Assembly (NCBI GenBank): GCA_913057245.1
Contig: CAJXNH010000001.1
Span: forward strand, 62,001-126,000
From: an uncultured Phaeodactylibacter sp.
Lineage (GTDB): Bacteria > Bacteroidota > Bacteroidia > Chitinophagales > Saprospiraceae
Direction of reading: 5' to 3'
DNA length: 64,000 bases
The position numbers and the translations under genes were made by a program. Shown here piece by piece: positions 15,629-25,456 of this stretch. The notes beneath the pieces are model-generated. The model did not search any database. It saw nothing but the letters and a program-made list of their open reading frames with translations, and was not told where the DNA came from. How positions within the stretch are numbered: position 1 is the stretch's first letter; each line of letters opens with the position of its first letter.

Positions 15629-17722
15629 CTAGAATTTATACTTGATTTGCGCACCAACGGAGGTTCGGGTCTGTCCGTCAATTTGCTCGTTGCCTGACCC
15701 AAAGGTGTCCTGGTTTTTCCAGAACGTCTGCGCAATCCGACCTTCAATGGTCAGGTTGCGGATGCCCCGGTACCGTAGATTGAAATAAAAGCGGCTGCCC
15801 CGGTTGTAATAAGCCGGGATGGAAAAAGTATAGAGCAGATTATTCTCAAAAGAGTAAAACCGGGACTGAAAGCCATCTGTGTCAAAAAGAGCATAGCGGG
15901 TGGTGAAGGAAAAGGGGAACGCTGTGGGGCGGTAGAGCACATCCTGGTAAATGGCAAAGCCGTTTTGACGGTTGTTGATTTCATTATCGGTATACCCGAC
16001 ATCAATGCGGCTGCGCAGTTCCAGCTCCTTGGTTACCTTTTTGGCCACATGCAAACGGGCCTGGAAAATATGGCGGTCGAGGGTGAAGTCATTTTTGCCC
16101 TCGATCTTGCTGATGTTCTGTGCTTTGTGTTCTTCCCGTATTTCTACATAAACTTCCAGGTTGCGCTTGAGGTAGTAAGTGAGCCGGCCACGGTATTCGT
16201 AACCGGTGGAGGGTGCATCAACGGTAAAGCGCAGCCAGGGGTGGCGCCAGGTGTCGAAGTAGGCGCTCAGCCGCCAGTTTTTGTGGGGGCGGACCTCCAT
16301 GCCTAAATACACACCGGTTTCGTTTTGGGCACCGAAGGTTTCGCCGAAGGCATTCGCGTTAAGCGCCTGATAGTTGCGTGGATAATGCCGGACCAGGAGT
16401 GCCAGGTCGACCTTTCGGTCCAGCCCCATGAGCAAGCCGTTTACTGTAGCTATGGCGCCGTTTGCGGAGCGGGCGGTTTCTCCGAAAAAGTTAAAGTTCT
16501 GAAAGATAAAGCTGTAATCCAGACTAATATTGTAGAGGTTATTGCCAGTGAAGTCGAACTGATTGTTTGGCGTTGGGCGAAATTGGGCCAGGTCAGCATC
16601 CAGCTCTTCATAGAGTGCGTTGGCGGCAATGTGCCCATAGCGGTTGTGCCACTTCACCTGCCCGCCGATAGTGGTTTGCCCAATGGCGCCCTCGTCTGCG
16701 ATTTCATTGGGGGTCCGGTGCAAACCATCCAGATCCAAAGAACTGGCCTGCCGCACCTGATCCTCGAGGTCGGTGGTGTCTGACTCGAGGAGGTTGGCGC
16801 TCCGACGGCGGTAGGAGCCCAGGGCAGTGACTTCAATGTGGTCACCAAAAGCCAGCGTTGCTGCTGCCCCCCGCTGGAAGTTAGACTCATTTACGGAAGT
16901 GTAAGGCCGCAGGGTGCGTGAAGTCCGCTTGATGTTCATCACCAAAGAGCTCTTGCCATAGCCGAAGCCGCTGTAGAGGATCAAGCCCTGCCCAAAACTA
17001 ACGGCGTAATCACCCAGTGCAATAGCTTTAACCCGCTTGCTGTAATCTTTTAGAAAAACGTGGGCGGAGTAAAAGTCAAACCCATAAGGGTTACTGCCTT
17101 TAAAGAATTCTTCCCCCCGGTCTTTTTCAGCCGTAAACCCATAGCTCAGGCGGTTGCTGTAGGCATGCTTGTAGCGCATGTAAAATTGATTGGGGTCGCC
17201 CACATATCGGGCGCCTCGCTCGTCCTGCCCAAGTGGCGTATACCCCCGTTGATCTTCAAGGATACGGAACCAGCGCAGGTAGAGTTCATTACGGCCCTCG
17301 CGCACCATTTGTCCGATTGGCGTCTGATAATCGTCGAGGTCGCCACCTACCCGCACAAAGGGTAGCAGGCGGCGTATGGTTTGCAGGTCAAGGCTGGGGA
17401 CCGCCTGCAATTCATAAATAGAGATAAAGTCTCCGGCGGTTTGCCGGTATTTGAGCAGTTCAAGAATCTGAATATCCGACAACAAATTCAGGTCCTGAAG
17501 TTGCCCTTCGGTAATGGTGTTGAGGTTGATGGGGTTCTCCCGGTAAAACTCAAGTTCCTCAAAGATGGTATTGAAGTCAAAAGTGCCTTCGCTTTCTGTA
17601 TTCTGCAGGAAATCCTCAATCACCTGCTGGTCCGGGTCAGTAGGCTGCACAAGGGAATCGACTTGCGCACCGGCAATAAAACACAGGCTATTAAGCAGTA
17701 GGAGCAGTAGGGGTGAACGCAT
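15629..17722 (-). CDS. Helix-hairpin-helix domain outer-membrane protein
   Basis: This 697-residue protein has a short Leu-rich signal peptide (cut near GAQ, residue 19). An N-terminal ComEA-like helix-hairpin-helix segment lies at about residues 55-125 (NPINLNTITEGQLQDLNLLSDIQ, then GDFISIYELQAVPSLDLQTIRRLLPFV). The rest is strand-rich with many Tyr/Arg/Phe alternations and ends in IKYKF, consistent with a large beta barrel. Proteins of this build are widespread in Bacteroidota and their role is not established. The HhH part suggests DNA or protein contact on the periplasmic side, for example in DNA uptake, but no competence gene is nearby. Confidence 0.82.
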   Translation of the reverse strand: MRSPLLLLLLNSLCFIAGAQVDSLVQPTDPDQQVIEDFLQNTESEGTFDFNTIFEELEFYRENPINLNTITEGQLQDLNLLSDIQILELLKYRQTAGDFISIYELQAVPSLDLQTIRRLLPFVRVGGDLDDYQTPIGQMVREGRNELYLRWFRILEDQRGYTPLGQDERGARYVGDPNQFYMRYKHAYSNRLSYGFTAEKDRGEEFFKGSNPYGFDFYSAHVFLKDYSKRVKAIALGDYAVSFGQGLILYSGFGYGKSSLVMNIKRTSRTLRPYTSVNESNFQRGAAATLAFGDHIEVTALGSYRRRSANLLESDTTDLEDQVRQASSLDLDGLHRTPNEIADEGAIGQTTIGGQVKWHNRYGHIAANALYEELDADLAQFRPTPNNQFDFTGNNLYNISLDYSFIFQNFNFFGETARSANGAIATVNGLLMGLDRKVDLALLVRHYPRNYQALNANAFGETFGAQNETGVYLGMEVRPHKNWRLSAYFDTWRHPWLRFTVDAPSTGYEYRGRLTYYLKRNLEVYVEIREEHKAQNISKIEGKNDFTLDRHIFQARLHVAKKVTKELELRSRIDVGYTDNEINNRQNGFAIYQDVLYRPTAFPFSFTTRYALFDTDGFQSRFYSFENNLLYTFSIPAYYNRGSRFYFNLRYRGIRNLTIEGRIAQTFWKNQDTFGSGNEQIDGQTRTSVGAQIKYKF

Positions 17723-17932
17723 GTTGTGCTTGGTTGTGGCCTAAAGATATGGATTTCAGCTTGGTTACCAGTTGGCTTAGTGCCTTCAATTTTGAAAGAG
17801 AAGGCTGCCGGAGGATTGTTCGCCGAGTTGCGGTTGAAATAGATGGCGCATAAACGCCTGGCTCCAACCAGGATCACACAACTAAAAATCCTTCAAAAGC
17901 GTTAGGGAAGAAGCAAATCATCCGAAAGCACA

Positions 17933-19189
17933 ATGATCAAGACAACGATGGAGCGCCTCACTTCCCGATGCCCGATTTACGATACTGTCCAACAGCTGCT
18001 GCAGTCGGAATGCGGTAGCCATTCTGCTGAAGCATATGATGATTCGGAGGAAAAAGCGGTGTCTTTGGACATTGGTGCCTATCAGGCCCGGCTTTACCGG
18101 TCTGCCCTCGAGTTGCCAGCAGAATGGGATATGCTGGCAGGCGGAGGCCTGGTGTTCCTGAGCCGCAATTACCTCCTTGCGTGGGAAGAAGCGCTTCCTG
18201 AAGGTATGGAGACCGCCTATGTTATGCTGGAGCGTTTTGGGAAATCGATAGGCATTGCATCCTTGCAGGTCTTAGACTTTCGGATTGGTGATGCGCTGCC
18301 GCGTTGGGCATGGCTGAATGTCGGGTTGCGCGTGCTGGTTTGCGGGGCAGCACAGGTTTCAGGGCCTTTTGGGTTTGCGTTTGCGTCAGAGGTCGAGGTT
18401 GGGGAACAGGCGCATTTGCTTCAGCTTTTGTTGGAGCGTATGCGCAAGCAGTTAAATACGCATGCCATTTTGGTAAAAGACCTGCCGGAATCGGCCTTTC
18501 CGATGTTGGGGAGCGGGTTGACAAAGAAGGGCTACGTGCCTTTCCATTTTGAACCTAATATGATCGTGGAAGTCGATGAAGGGTGGGATACCCTGGATCG
18601 TTTTCTGGAAGCAATGACCAGCAGGTACCGGGTGCGGGCACGCCGTGCTTTCCGCAAAGGGAATAGCCTGGGTTGCCGGTCGCTGACGCCAGCAGACCTG
18701 GACCGTTTTCAGGAGCGCATGCATGAACTCTACAGTGCCGTTGCTGACCGGGCTGATTTCAGCCTGGTACGCCTGCAGCCGGGCTATTTCTCACGGCTCA
18801 AGGCTGCCTTCGGGGCTTCCTTCAAAGTTATTGGTTATTTTGATGAGGATGAACTGGTGGGGTTCTGCTCTGTGCTGCGCAGTGGATTGGCGGCAGAGGT
18901 CCACTTTCTGGGCTTTGATGAAGCTTATAATGAATCTGCGCAGCTGTACCTCAATATGCTGTTGGCTTGTATCCGGACAGGTATCGAGGATTTTGGCAGC
19001 CGTCAGATTGTCCTCGGACGTACGGCAACAGTCATTAAAAGCTCGGTAGGAGGTTGCCCACAGCCTCAGCAGGTTTGGCTAAAACATGCTAACCCTTTTG
19101 TACAGGCTCTACTGCCTCGTATTGTAGGCTTGCTGCAGCCACCAACGGAAAACACAGAAAACCTCCGTCATCCTTTCGGAGCGGATTAG
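17933..19189 (+). CDS. GNAT/FemAB-like acyltransferase domain protein
   Basis: This 418-residue protein is soluble with no signal peptide. The middle contains FLEAMTSRYRVRARRAFRKG, the Lys/Arg-rich segment seen in BioF2-like and DUF482-type (peptidoglycan biosynthesis/recognition-like) acyltransferases. VIGYFDEDELVGFCSVLRSG, a GNAT beta-4/beta-5-like pair, follows, and then ALGFD-type and LNMLLACIRTGIEDFGSRQIVLGRTA strands. It probably transfers an acyl or aminoacyl group to a small molecule or cell-wall precursor. The N-terminal 60 residues have no recognisable motif; Met6 is an alternative start. It faces the convergent CNNM gene with a 34-nt gap. Confidence 0.65.
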   Translation: MIKTTMERLTSRCPIYDTVQQLLQSECGSHSAEAYDDSEEKAVSLDIGAYQARLYRSALELPAEWDMLAGGGLVFLSRNYLLAWEEALPEGMETAYVMLERFGKSIGIASLQVLDFRIGDALPRWAWLNVGLRVLVCGAAQVSGPFGFAFASEVEVGEQAHLLQLLLERMRKQLNTHAILVKDLPESAFPMLGSGLTKKGYVPFHFEPNMIVEVDEGWDTLDRFLEAMTSRYRVRARRAFRKGNSLGCRSLTPADLDRFQERMHELYSAVADRADFSLVRLQPGYFSRLKAAFGASFKVIGYFDEDELVGFCSVLRSGLAAEVHFLGFDEAYNESAQLYLNMLLACIRTGIEDFGSRQIVLGRTATVIKSSVGGCPQPQQVWLKHANPFVQALLPRIVGLLQPPTENTENLRHPFGAD

Positions 19190-19223
19190 TGCCTGGGCTA
19201 AGAACTTATTTTTCGAGAAGCCC

Positions 19224-20366
19224 TTAGTTGCCTTCCTGTTCTTTTGAATCCTGCTCTTCTTCTGACTTGGCCTTAGTAGAATACTCTTGTAGTTCTTCCA
19301 GTAAACCTAGGACCTTCGCCCGCTTTTCCCAGTTTTTACGGGCAAGCAGCTGCATGTCCTCAATATTGTCCTGTTCATCTACAATTTCGATGCCCAGCAG
19401 TGTCTCAATTACATCCTCCATAGTTACGATACCCGCCATGCCGCCGAACTCGTCTACCACAAGCGCGATGTGCTCCCGCTTTTCCATTAGTTGATTGAAA
19501 AGGTCAGGCAAAGGCACTTGCTCATTGATGATGAGAATCTCCCGCATAATGTCTCGCAGCGGAGCCTCCCCATTGTCTTTGATGATACTACTCAGAATCT
19601 CATCTTTCAGGACGAAGCCATTGATATGATCTTTGGACTCGGCAAAAACGGGAATGCGGGAAAATTGCAGCTTTTCATTTTTGTCGTAGAACTCCTGAAT
19701 GGTCCGCTCCTGATTGGCGGCTTTGACAACGGTGCGCGGTGTCATCACATCCTTGGTACGGATCGTATTGAGGCGCAGTAAGTTGTGTATAATCCGGGAT
19801 TCATTGCTGCGGAAAATACCCTCTTTTTCCCCAATCTCCGCCATAGCGGAAAAGTCTGCCCGGCTGAGTACACTCTTATCCTTGTCTTTTTTCATGGACT
19901 TCGTAATCAGCTGGCTTAGCCATACTAGGGGGTAGAGCGCAATGATCACGACATTAAGAGAGTTGACGGTAAAGCCGGAGAGCTGCTTCCAGTTATTGGC
20001 ACCCAGTGTTTTGGGTATGATTTCAGACAGGATCAGAATAGCCAGGGTCATGGCCGCACCCACGAATGCCTCTACAGAGAACGGTAGCTCAAAACCACCA
20101 AGTACCATATTTTGGTCACCGTACATTTTCCCCGCCTGAGAGCCTACACCTATAGCACCAACGGTATGAGCAATGGTATTGAGGGTGAGTATGGCAGACA
20201 ACGGCCGGTCAATGTCTTCCTTGAAGTTTTTCAGCAATTGCCCGGTTTTGGTGCCTTGCTTGTAGGTTACCTCCACAAAGGAAGGGGTGATGCTCAGCAA
20301 CACTGCTTCCCATATGGAACACAGGAAGGAGAAGAGGATAGACATTGCAAAGAATAACAGCAGCAT
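19224..20366 (-). CDS. CNNM/CorC-type (HlyC/CorC family) membrane protein
   Basis: This 380-residue inner-membrane protein has a DUF21/CNNM transmembrane domain (about 1-175, four hydrophobic segments, with the conserved TLNTIAHTVGAIGVGSQAG and LSEIIPKTLGANN motifs). A tandem CBS pair follows (about 205-325: MTPRTVVKAANQ, SRIPVFAESKDHINGFVLKDE, HIALVVDEFGGMAGIVTMEDVIETLLG). Related proteins handle Mg2+ or other divalent cations, with nucleotide sensing by the CBS pair. The C-terminal CorC_HlyC domain of longer relatives is missing and replaced by a charged tail rich in Glu. No partner transporter is nearby. The family call is firm; the substrate is inferred. Confidence 0.9.
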   Translation of the reverse strand: MLLLFFAMSILFSFLCSIWEAVLLSITPSFVEVTYKQGTKTGQLLKNFKEDIDRPLSAILTLNTIAHTVGAIGVGSQAGKMYGDQNMVLGGFELPFSVEAFVGAAMTLAILILSEIIPKTLGANNWKQLSGFTVNSLNVVIIALYPLVWLSQLITKSMKKDKDKSVLSRADFSAMAEIGEKEGIFRSNESRIIHNLLRLNTIRTKDVMTPRTVVKAANQERTIQEFYDKNEKLQFSRIPVFAESKDHINGFVLKDEILSSIIKDNGEAPLRDIMREILIINEQVPLPDLFNQLMEKREHIALVVDEFGGMAGIVTMEDVIETLLGIEIVDEQDNIEDMQLLARKNWEKRAKVLGLLEELQEYSTKAKSEEEQDSKEQEGN

Positions 20367-20418
20367 ATATAGATTCGGATAATTTGGTCAAAAATAAGTA
20401 AACATCCTTTCGATAAAT

Positions 20419-20456
20419 AAAAATGGGCTATTCCTTTTCAGAAGCAGCCCATTTTT
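20419..20456 (-). terminator. Terminator of the LysM protein gene
   Basis: An 11-bp perfect stem (AAAAATGGGCT at 20419-20429 with AGCCCATTTTT at 20446-20456, plus-strand reading) has a 16-nt loop and lies 20 nt past the LysM gene stop on the minus strand. The minus-strand 3' arm ends in a T run. It also insulates the CNNM gene, whose promoter lies just beyond. Confidence 0.8.
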
Positions 20457-20475
20457 CGACAGTCCGTCGCTTATT

Positions 20476-22287
20476 TTAGTTCAAATAAATCCGCTGGTAG
20501 GGTATCAGGACTTCATTTTTTTCCAAGTTGTTGATTTCCCGAAGGCGCTGTGCCGTGGTCCCATAGGTGCGGGCAATATTGAAGAGGGAGTCTCCTTCCT
20601 TTACAATATAAACCGTACGCACCTGATTTTGCTGCGTTTGGGGCACAGAGGTGTTATAGCTCGTTGGGGTGTTTCCGCCTTTTGGAGTATAGGCCGGGGT
20701 GTTGTAGGCAGACGGTTGCTCGCGGCTGTAGGAAGCCGGTGGCGGACTTTGTACGGAAGAGCGATTCAGGAAATACGGTGTATTCCGAAGGTCTTCTTCC
20801 GGGCGTTGGCTGCCGAACCGATCATCTGTAAAGGATTCGCCTGTTGTGTTGCTGTTTTGTGGCACTCTCGGCGTCACGGTATTGTAGGATTGAGGGACAG
20901 GGCCTTTGGCCTGTAAGTCATTACCGGGCTGAGTGGGGGCAGCCATTGCATTTATGCGCGGTTGGGCCTGCTGGTAAGCTGATGGTCCGTCATCCGTGCA
21001 GTTGCAATGGTCGATTTTTATTTGCTGCCCGATTTTCACCATTTCATAAGGATTCAGATCGTTGATCTTCCGGAAGCGGTCCTCTGTATAGCCGTAGCGG
21101 AGTGCCAGGGAAGCAACCGTTTCACCCGCCCGGACAATGTGGAATTTGTCCGCCTGACTGCTGGCAGCAGGCTGATTAGCACTGTAACGGGGCATCGGGC
21201 GTGACTGTACCTGCCCGCCCTTTGCTGTTAAGCCTTCCGGTTGTGCAGTAGCGGCTGTACGGCCTGCTACCTGTAGCATCTCACCGGGGTAGATGGTATT
21301 ATTGGCCTTGTTATTCCACGCTTTGACCTGGTCGACCGTCACGCCATAATTTTTAGCAATACGATAGAGTGTTTCGCCTTTTTGGACTTTATGGGTTTGG
21401 GGCTTTTGAGCTACTGCCTTCGGTGTGGTGTCAACGTTCGCAAGCGGGTCCCGGGGGCGGGTATAAGCTTCTGCACCATAGGAGTCCGGTGTCCCGCCCT
21501 TTGCGGTTACATCTCCCTGAGCAGCACGTGTTGCGAACGCCTCTTCGGCAGGAGCCGATTCCCCCTCTGTGTAGTCGCCATCGCAAACACGGCGGAGATG
21601 GCGCTCCAGCTTTCTGCCATTCACTTTTTCCAGGCGTAAGGTATTGTTTAGGGCGTCCTCTGCGTTAATGCCGCTGCGCTCTTCTACGATGCCTACTTCC
21701 GGTACGAGTACGATGTCAGCGTGTGGGTTGCCATCAAATTCTGCATATTGGTGAAAAAGGTAAGCCCCGGAACATTCATTTTCCAGTTTGCCTTCGAAAA
21801 AGACCTCCGCTTTGGGGTTGTTGTAGGCGATATTCTCACCGATCGTACCCATCTTGCGGTCAAACTGGAAGCGGTACTTTGGGGAATCGTAAAGAATCAC
21901 GTTATCGTTGATCAACAGGCGTGCAGCGAAGTTGATTGGTGATATGAAGTAGCGGCTGCCTTTACGGACCACCATATGTACCTCATCAATATTGCTGTTG
22001 ATGGCGTTGACCAGTTGTTCGTCAAACACGGCGTTATTGCAGCGTATAAACTGTGCCGGCATGAAGTCCTGTGGGGTCTGGCTTTCTGCTCCCACCTCAA
22101 GGATGATTTTTTCTCCGGGTGTGGTACTCACCTGGTACATAATGTAAGATGACTGATCATCTGCATTCTGATAAGCGTATTCCAGTCGGTCCATGCAGGC
22201 ATCATCGTACAGGATGTAAAGATTAGCAGCAGAGACAGTAGCATTGATCGCCAACACAGCGAACAGCGTAAGGATAGTGGTTCTCAT
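20476..22287 (-). CDS. Exported protein with three LysM domains
   Basis: This 603-residue protein has a signal peptide (1-20), a globular N-terminal region of unknown type (about 21-235, predicted mixed alpha/beta with four Cys), and long low-complexity linkers rich in Pro, Gln, Ser, Thr and Gly. Three LysM peptidoglycan-binding repeats are at 299-341 (HKVQKGETLYRIAKNYGVTV), 383-426 (HIVRAGETVASLALRYGYTE) and 559-602 (VYIVKEGDSLFNIARTYGTT). It should sit in the periplasm bound to peptidoglycan. No catalytic domain (peptidase, amidase, transglycosylase) is visible. The word TAKGG recurs in the linkers. It is a single gene followed by a strong terminator. Confidence 0.88.
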   Translation of the reverse strand: MRTTILTLFAVLAINATVSAANLYILYDDACMDRLEYAYQNADDQSSYIMYQVSTTPGEKIILEVGAESQTPQDFMPAQFIRCNNAVFDEQLVNAINSNIDEVHMVVRKGSRYFISPINFAARLLINDNVILYDSPKYRFQFDRKMGTIGENIAYNNPKAEVFFEGKLENECSGAYLFHQYAEFDGNPHADIVLVPEVGIVEERSGINAEDALNNTLRLEKVNGRKLERHLRRVCDGDYTEGESAPAEEAFATRAAQGDVTAKGGTPDSYGAEAYTRPRDPLANVDTTPKAVAQKPQTHKVQKGETLYRIAKNYGVTVDQVKAWNNKANNTIYPGEMLQVAGRTAATAQPEGLTAKGGQVQSRPMPRYSANQPAASSQADKFHIVRAGETVASLALRYGYTEDRFRKINDLNPYEMVKIGQQIKIDHCNCTDDGPSAYQQAQPRINAMAAPTQPGNDLQAKGPVPQSYNTVTPRVPQNSNTTGESFTDDRFGSQRPEEDLRNTPYFLNRSSVQSPPPASYSREQPSAYNTPAYTPKGGNTPTSYNTSVPQTQQNQVRTVYIVKEGDSLFNIARTYGTTAQRLREINNLEKNEVLIPYQRIYLN

Positions 22288-22499
22288 ATGATTGAATTTG
22301 GCTCACCGCGCGGCCCAATTTTTTGTTTGGCCGCAGACCGGTCAATTAACGCACTCAAGGTAAGTGAAATCGGCAACAATTGCAAGTTTCCGGTTTTTGT
22401 ACCAATTTGTTTCCCAAGGTTTAACGGTATTTTTACTCGGAATATTATAAAGCAACGGGAATTCGGGTAAGCAAAGGGGCTGAGGAGCTGTCTTTTTGT

Positions 22500-23183
22500 T
22501 TAAGAAGGGATTTGCCGCCCATCCAAGATCCCTATATCAACGGCATAGAGGATCAGTTCTGACGCACTGCTGAGGTTGAGCTTCTTCATGATATTCTTGC
22601 GGTGGGTATAAATAGTGTGGGTGCTCAGGTTGAGCTCACTTGCGATTTCCTTGGCAATCAGCCCGCGGGCGATAAGCCGGACAATCTCAATTTCGCGCGG
22701 GCTTAATGGAGTAGGGCTACAGCTGACCGATTCGCGCTCAGCGGGTTTTTGTTGCTGCTGCGGGAAGCTCTTTTCCAGAAGATAGTCGAGCACACGGGTG
22801 CAAAACAGCTTTTCTCCTTTTGCCGTGGCTTTTATGGCATCAAAGACTTCCTCTTCACCACAGCCTTTGGTCAGGAAGCCGTTGACGCCAAGCTGAAGCA
22901 CTTTGTAAATACGCTCCTTTTCATCATCGTCGCTCATGACCATAATCCGCACGTTCGGGTGTTGTTCCTTGAGGCGGTTGATAGTGGAGATGGAGAAGGC
23001 TCCATCCTGATCATAGTCAAGGATGACCACATCCGGTTGAAGGGCAGAGAGCTTTTGGCGCAGGTCATCTTCATTGCTCGCTTCCCCAACCACCTGAAAG
23101 CGTTCATCCTGTGATACAAGATGACGGAGACCTGCCCGAATAAGGTGCTGTGCGTCAGCGATTACAATGGAAGTAGCGTTCAT
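22500..23183 (-). CDS. Orphan NarL/LuxR-family response regulator
   Basis: This 227-residue regulator has a receiver domain (Asp10, phosphoacceptor Asp56 in DVVILDYDQDG, Ser in MSDDDEK, Lys in FLTKGCGEEE). A Gln/Pro-rich linker (about 140-160) and a LuxR-type HTH follow (LSPREIEIVRLIARGLIAKEIASELNLSTHTIYTHRKNIMKKL). No histidine kinase is adjacent, unlike the pair at 10.7-14.6 kb, with which it shares family but little sequence. The extended linker and the VMSDDDEK segment differ from the usual [ST] position layout. The cognate kinase must be elsewhere. The targets are unknown. Confidence 0.92.
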   Translation of the reverse strand: MNATSIVIADAQHLIRAGLRHLVSQDERFQVVGEASNEDDLRQKLSALQPDVVILDYDQDGAFSISTINRLKEQHPNVRIMVMSDDDEKERIYKVLQLGVNGFLTKGCGEEEVFDAIKATAKGEKLFCTRVLDYLLEKSFPQQQQKPAERESVSCSPTPLSPREIEIVRLIARGLIAKEIASELNLSTHTIYTHRKNIMKKLNLSSASELILYAVDIGILDGRQIPS

Positions 23184-23293
23184 GCTCTTGTTTGTCCTGT
23201 CTTTGCGCTAAATTAGGATGTAAGCGTGAACAGAACAAATTTATTTAGACTTAGTTCAGATAGGGTGCCGGGAATAGACTTACACTGTCCTCT

Positions 23294-23881
23294 TTATTTA
23301 CGGCGCTGCACTTCGAAAAACACCTCATTGCCGGCTCTGGGCTTGATGCTGTCTGTATTGGGGGCTAACTGCAGCACTTCAAAATACTTAACAAATAAGG
23401 AGTGGTAGTCTGCTGCCCGGCCTCCAAAGGGCGGACCGCCGCGTTCCAAAGGGTGCGTAAAGAGCAATCCGGCAAGCTTTCCACCTGGCTTTAGCAGCTT
23501 ATGTGCCTGCCGGGCATAGTCCTCCCGCCTGCCCGGATCAATAGCACAAAAGAAAGTCTGTTCGAGAATCAGGTCTGCTTCAAGATCCAGCGCAAAAAAA
23601 TCTTCAACGAGCAACTGTGCTTTGGGGAAATCGGGCGCTTTCGTTTCCAGGATTTCAAAGGCAGAGGGCGCCCAGTCGCAAACGAAGATATTGCGATATC
23701 CCTGCTGATGCAGCCATACCGCTTCATAGGCATGACCGGCACCAGGAATCAGAATCCGGTCTGCAGGATTCGCATGCTGCTGAAGGTAACGGACGAGGGG
23801 AGGAGAGGGGTACCCAATATCCCAGGGCGTATTATGGTCGTGGTAGCGGCCCTCCCAATAGTTGGCGTCAAGCGTTGGCAT
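23294..23881 (-). CDS. TPMT-family SAM-dependent methyltransferase
   Basis: This 195-residue cytosolic enzyme belongs to the thiopurine methyltransferase-like family. The N-terminal YWEGRYHDHNTPWDIGYPSP is the family's signature entrance segment. ILIPGAGHAYEAVWLHQQGY is the glycine-rich SAM motif I, followed by VCDWAP (the acidic end of beta-2), and EQTFFCAIDPGRREDYAR is a later family block. The acceptor substrate (thiol, selenol or other) cannot be told. Its ATG overlaps the stop of the upstream DUF4230 gene (TAATG), so the two are translationally coupled. Confidence 0.88.
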   Translation of the reverse strand: MPTLDANYWEGRYHDHNTPWDIGYPSPPLVRYLQQHANPADRILIPGAGHAYEAVWLHQQGYRNIFVCDWAPSAFEILETKAPDFPKAQLLVEDFFALDLEADLILEQTFFCAIDPGRREDYARQAHKLLKPGGKLAGLLFTHPLERGGPPFGGRAADYHSLFVKYFEVLQLAPNTDSIKPRAGNEVFFEVQRRK

Positions 23882-25095
23882 TAGTCCTGGTATTGGTTGT
23901 CAGCGGCGTAATCGGTTTCCGGTTCGGGGTAGGCGGATTCGACTTCCTTGAACCGTACACGGAGGTTATACCGGCTGTTGATACCCTTGATGACGGGGTC
24001 AAACATCGTATTCATAAGGTCGATAGCCTGAGACTTGGCGTCGTCCATAATGTCACTTTCGAGGGCTTCCCGGCGGAATTCCCGGCGCAGCACATCGAAG
24101 TTTTTATTGAGGTCCACGCTTTGGACTTCCCGCATCCACCCTATATCCAGCCTGTCAATTTTAGGGAAAACCTCGTGAGAAAGGATAACTGGCTCAGGCA
24201 GCGTGATGGTGACGAGCCCCTGCTTGGCATTAAGGCCTATGTCAAAATATTCATTCAGCCTAAAGCCGACCTTTAGGATACTGATGGCGGAAACCTCAAT
24301 GTCGGAAGAGGAAACCGAAAACCCCAGAAAACGAGTTTGCAGATTTTTGTTAAGCCCCTTTTTGTCGCGGACTTCCATGGTGGCGAGTTCGGCGATTACC
24401 CGTTCCACTTTTTCCTGCAGCAGCCCCCGGGAGCGGCTGAAGTCCTGTACGGCAGCCCGTTCTTCAAGCCGTTTGAGCATGGGGTTGAGGGCTTCCTGCA
24501 TGGCTACGCCACAGGGTGTATTGACTTCCTGCCCCTTGGCATAGATGCTTTGCCCTTTTACCGGTACCAGGGTGGTGATGACCTGGGTAACGAGGAAGCA
24601 GGTGTACTTACCGGCGACCTCACGCAGGGCTTCTATAGCACCGCCGCCTTCATTATCATACCAGGTTTCATATAACTGGCTTGTAGTATCCCGTAGTTGG
24701 ACGAAGTCGTTGAAATACAGCCCTCGCAGATAGGGGTGGTGCTTGTCGTATTCGTCCTGCAGGCGGCTGAGGTCCTCATCGTTCAGGTTCATGCGCCGGC
24801 CTACATGCTGCAGGATGCTCATATTGACGTCATACACGAGCTCATCGAAGCCCCGGCGGTTGTTGTTCGGGTCGGAAAGCACGGACAGCGCCCGCTCCTC
24901 ATCAATGGGCATTCGGAAATCGGAGGGCACGTAGTTGACTTGGTATTCCTGAGGGACATTTGTGTAGCCGGGCGGTGCCACAAATTTGCGGAACAGCAAT
25001 ACGCCAACAATACATACAATAAGGATTACCAGCAATGCGCGAAGCATGTTGCGTGGCCGACTGCCTGAAGAAGGATAATCGTTGTTTCTGGCCAT
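23881..25095 (-). CDS. Membrane-anchored DUF4230-like protein
   Basis: The ATG at 25095 is chosen; an upstream GTG at 25143 would place 16 extra residues before the cytosolic tail. The 404-residue protein has one membrane helix (MLRALLVILIVCIVGVLLF, about 16-36) and a soluble domain. The C-terminal half (FSVSSSDIEVSAISILKVGFRLN, VTITLPEPVILSHEVFPKIDRL, DIMDDAKSQAIDLMNTMFDPVI) matches the DUF4230 pattern, an SPFH-like domain of unknown role. The segment between about 60 and 190 (LSDPNNNRRGFDELVYDV and CFLVTQVITTLVPVKGQSIYAKGQEVNTPCG) is not recognised. It heads a two-gene operon with the TPMT-family gene, sharing a TAATG junction. Confidence 0.75.
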   Translation of the reverse strand: MARNNDYPSSGSRPRNMLRALLVILIVCIVGVLLFRKFVAPPGYTNVPQEYQVNYVPSDFRMPIDEERALSVLSDPNNNRRGFDELVYDVNMSILQHVGRRMNLNDEDLSRLQDEYDKHHPYLRGLYFNDFVQLRDTTSQLYETWYDNEGGGAIEALREVAGKYTCFLVTQVITTLVPVKGQSIYAKGQEVNTPCGVAMQEALNPMLKRLEERAAVQDFSRSRGLLQEKVERVIAELATMEVRDKKGLNKNLQTRFLGFSVSSSDIEVSAISILKVGFRLNEYFDIGLNAKQGLVTITLPEPVILSHEVFPKIDRLDIGWMREVQSVDLNKNFDVLRREFRREALESDIMDDAKSQAIDLMNTMFDPVIKGINSRYNLRVRFKEVESAYPEPETDYAADNQYQD

Positions 25096-25456
25096 AGTGG
25101 TTTTTAATTCAGGTTTGAGACGGCAAGCCCTGCCCACCGTCACGCCGTTTCATATCTGAAAAACGCAAAGATGAGAACAAATGTGCGGAATTTAGACCGT
25201 TTGGAGCAGGAAATCGCAGGGCTACTTCTGCAATACAGTTGGGAAATCCAAATACTTTTGCTTCAGAGGATGATGGAGCATGTTTAATTCGGTGGGCTTA
25301 TCGTAGCGCTTCAGCTATTCAAAGGGCACATTCAAACATTCAGCAAGAGGGTTTAAAAAATCCTAAAAGCCTGTGTCCTCAATTTTTTATACTTTTAGAA
25401 AGCGGTAACGATAAGTTTTCCAGAAAATTTAGCTTGAGAAAAGAACCTGTTCAAAT
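25096..25456. other. Divergent intergenic region
   Basis: About 360 nt separate the DUF4230 gene and the T9SS propeller gene. Only short frames with no family resemblance occur (for example 25239-25460). An AT-rich tract at 25378-25400 with TATACTTTTAG resembles a -7 element for the plus-strand gene but lacks the final G. No stable hairpin was noticed. Confidence 0.5.
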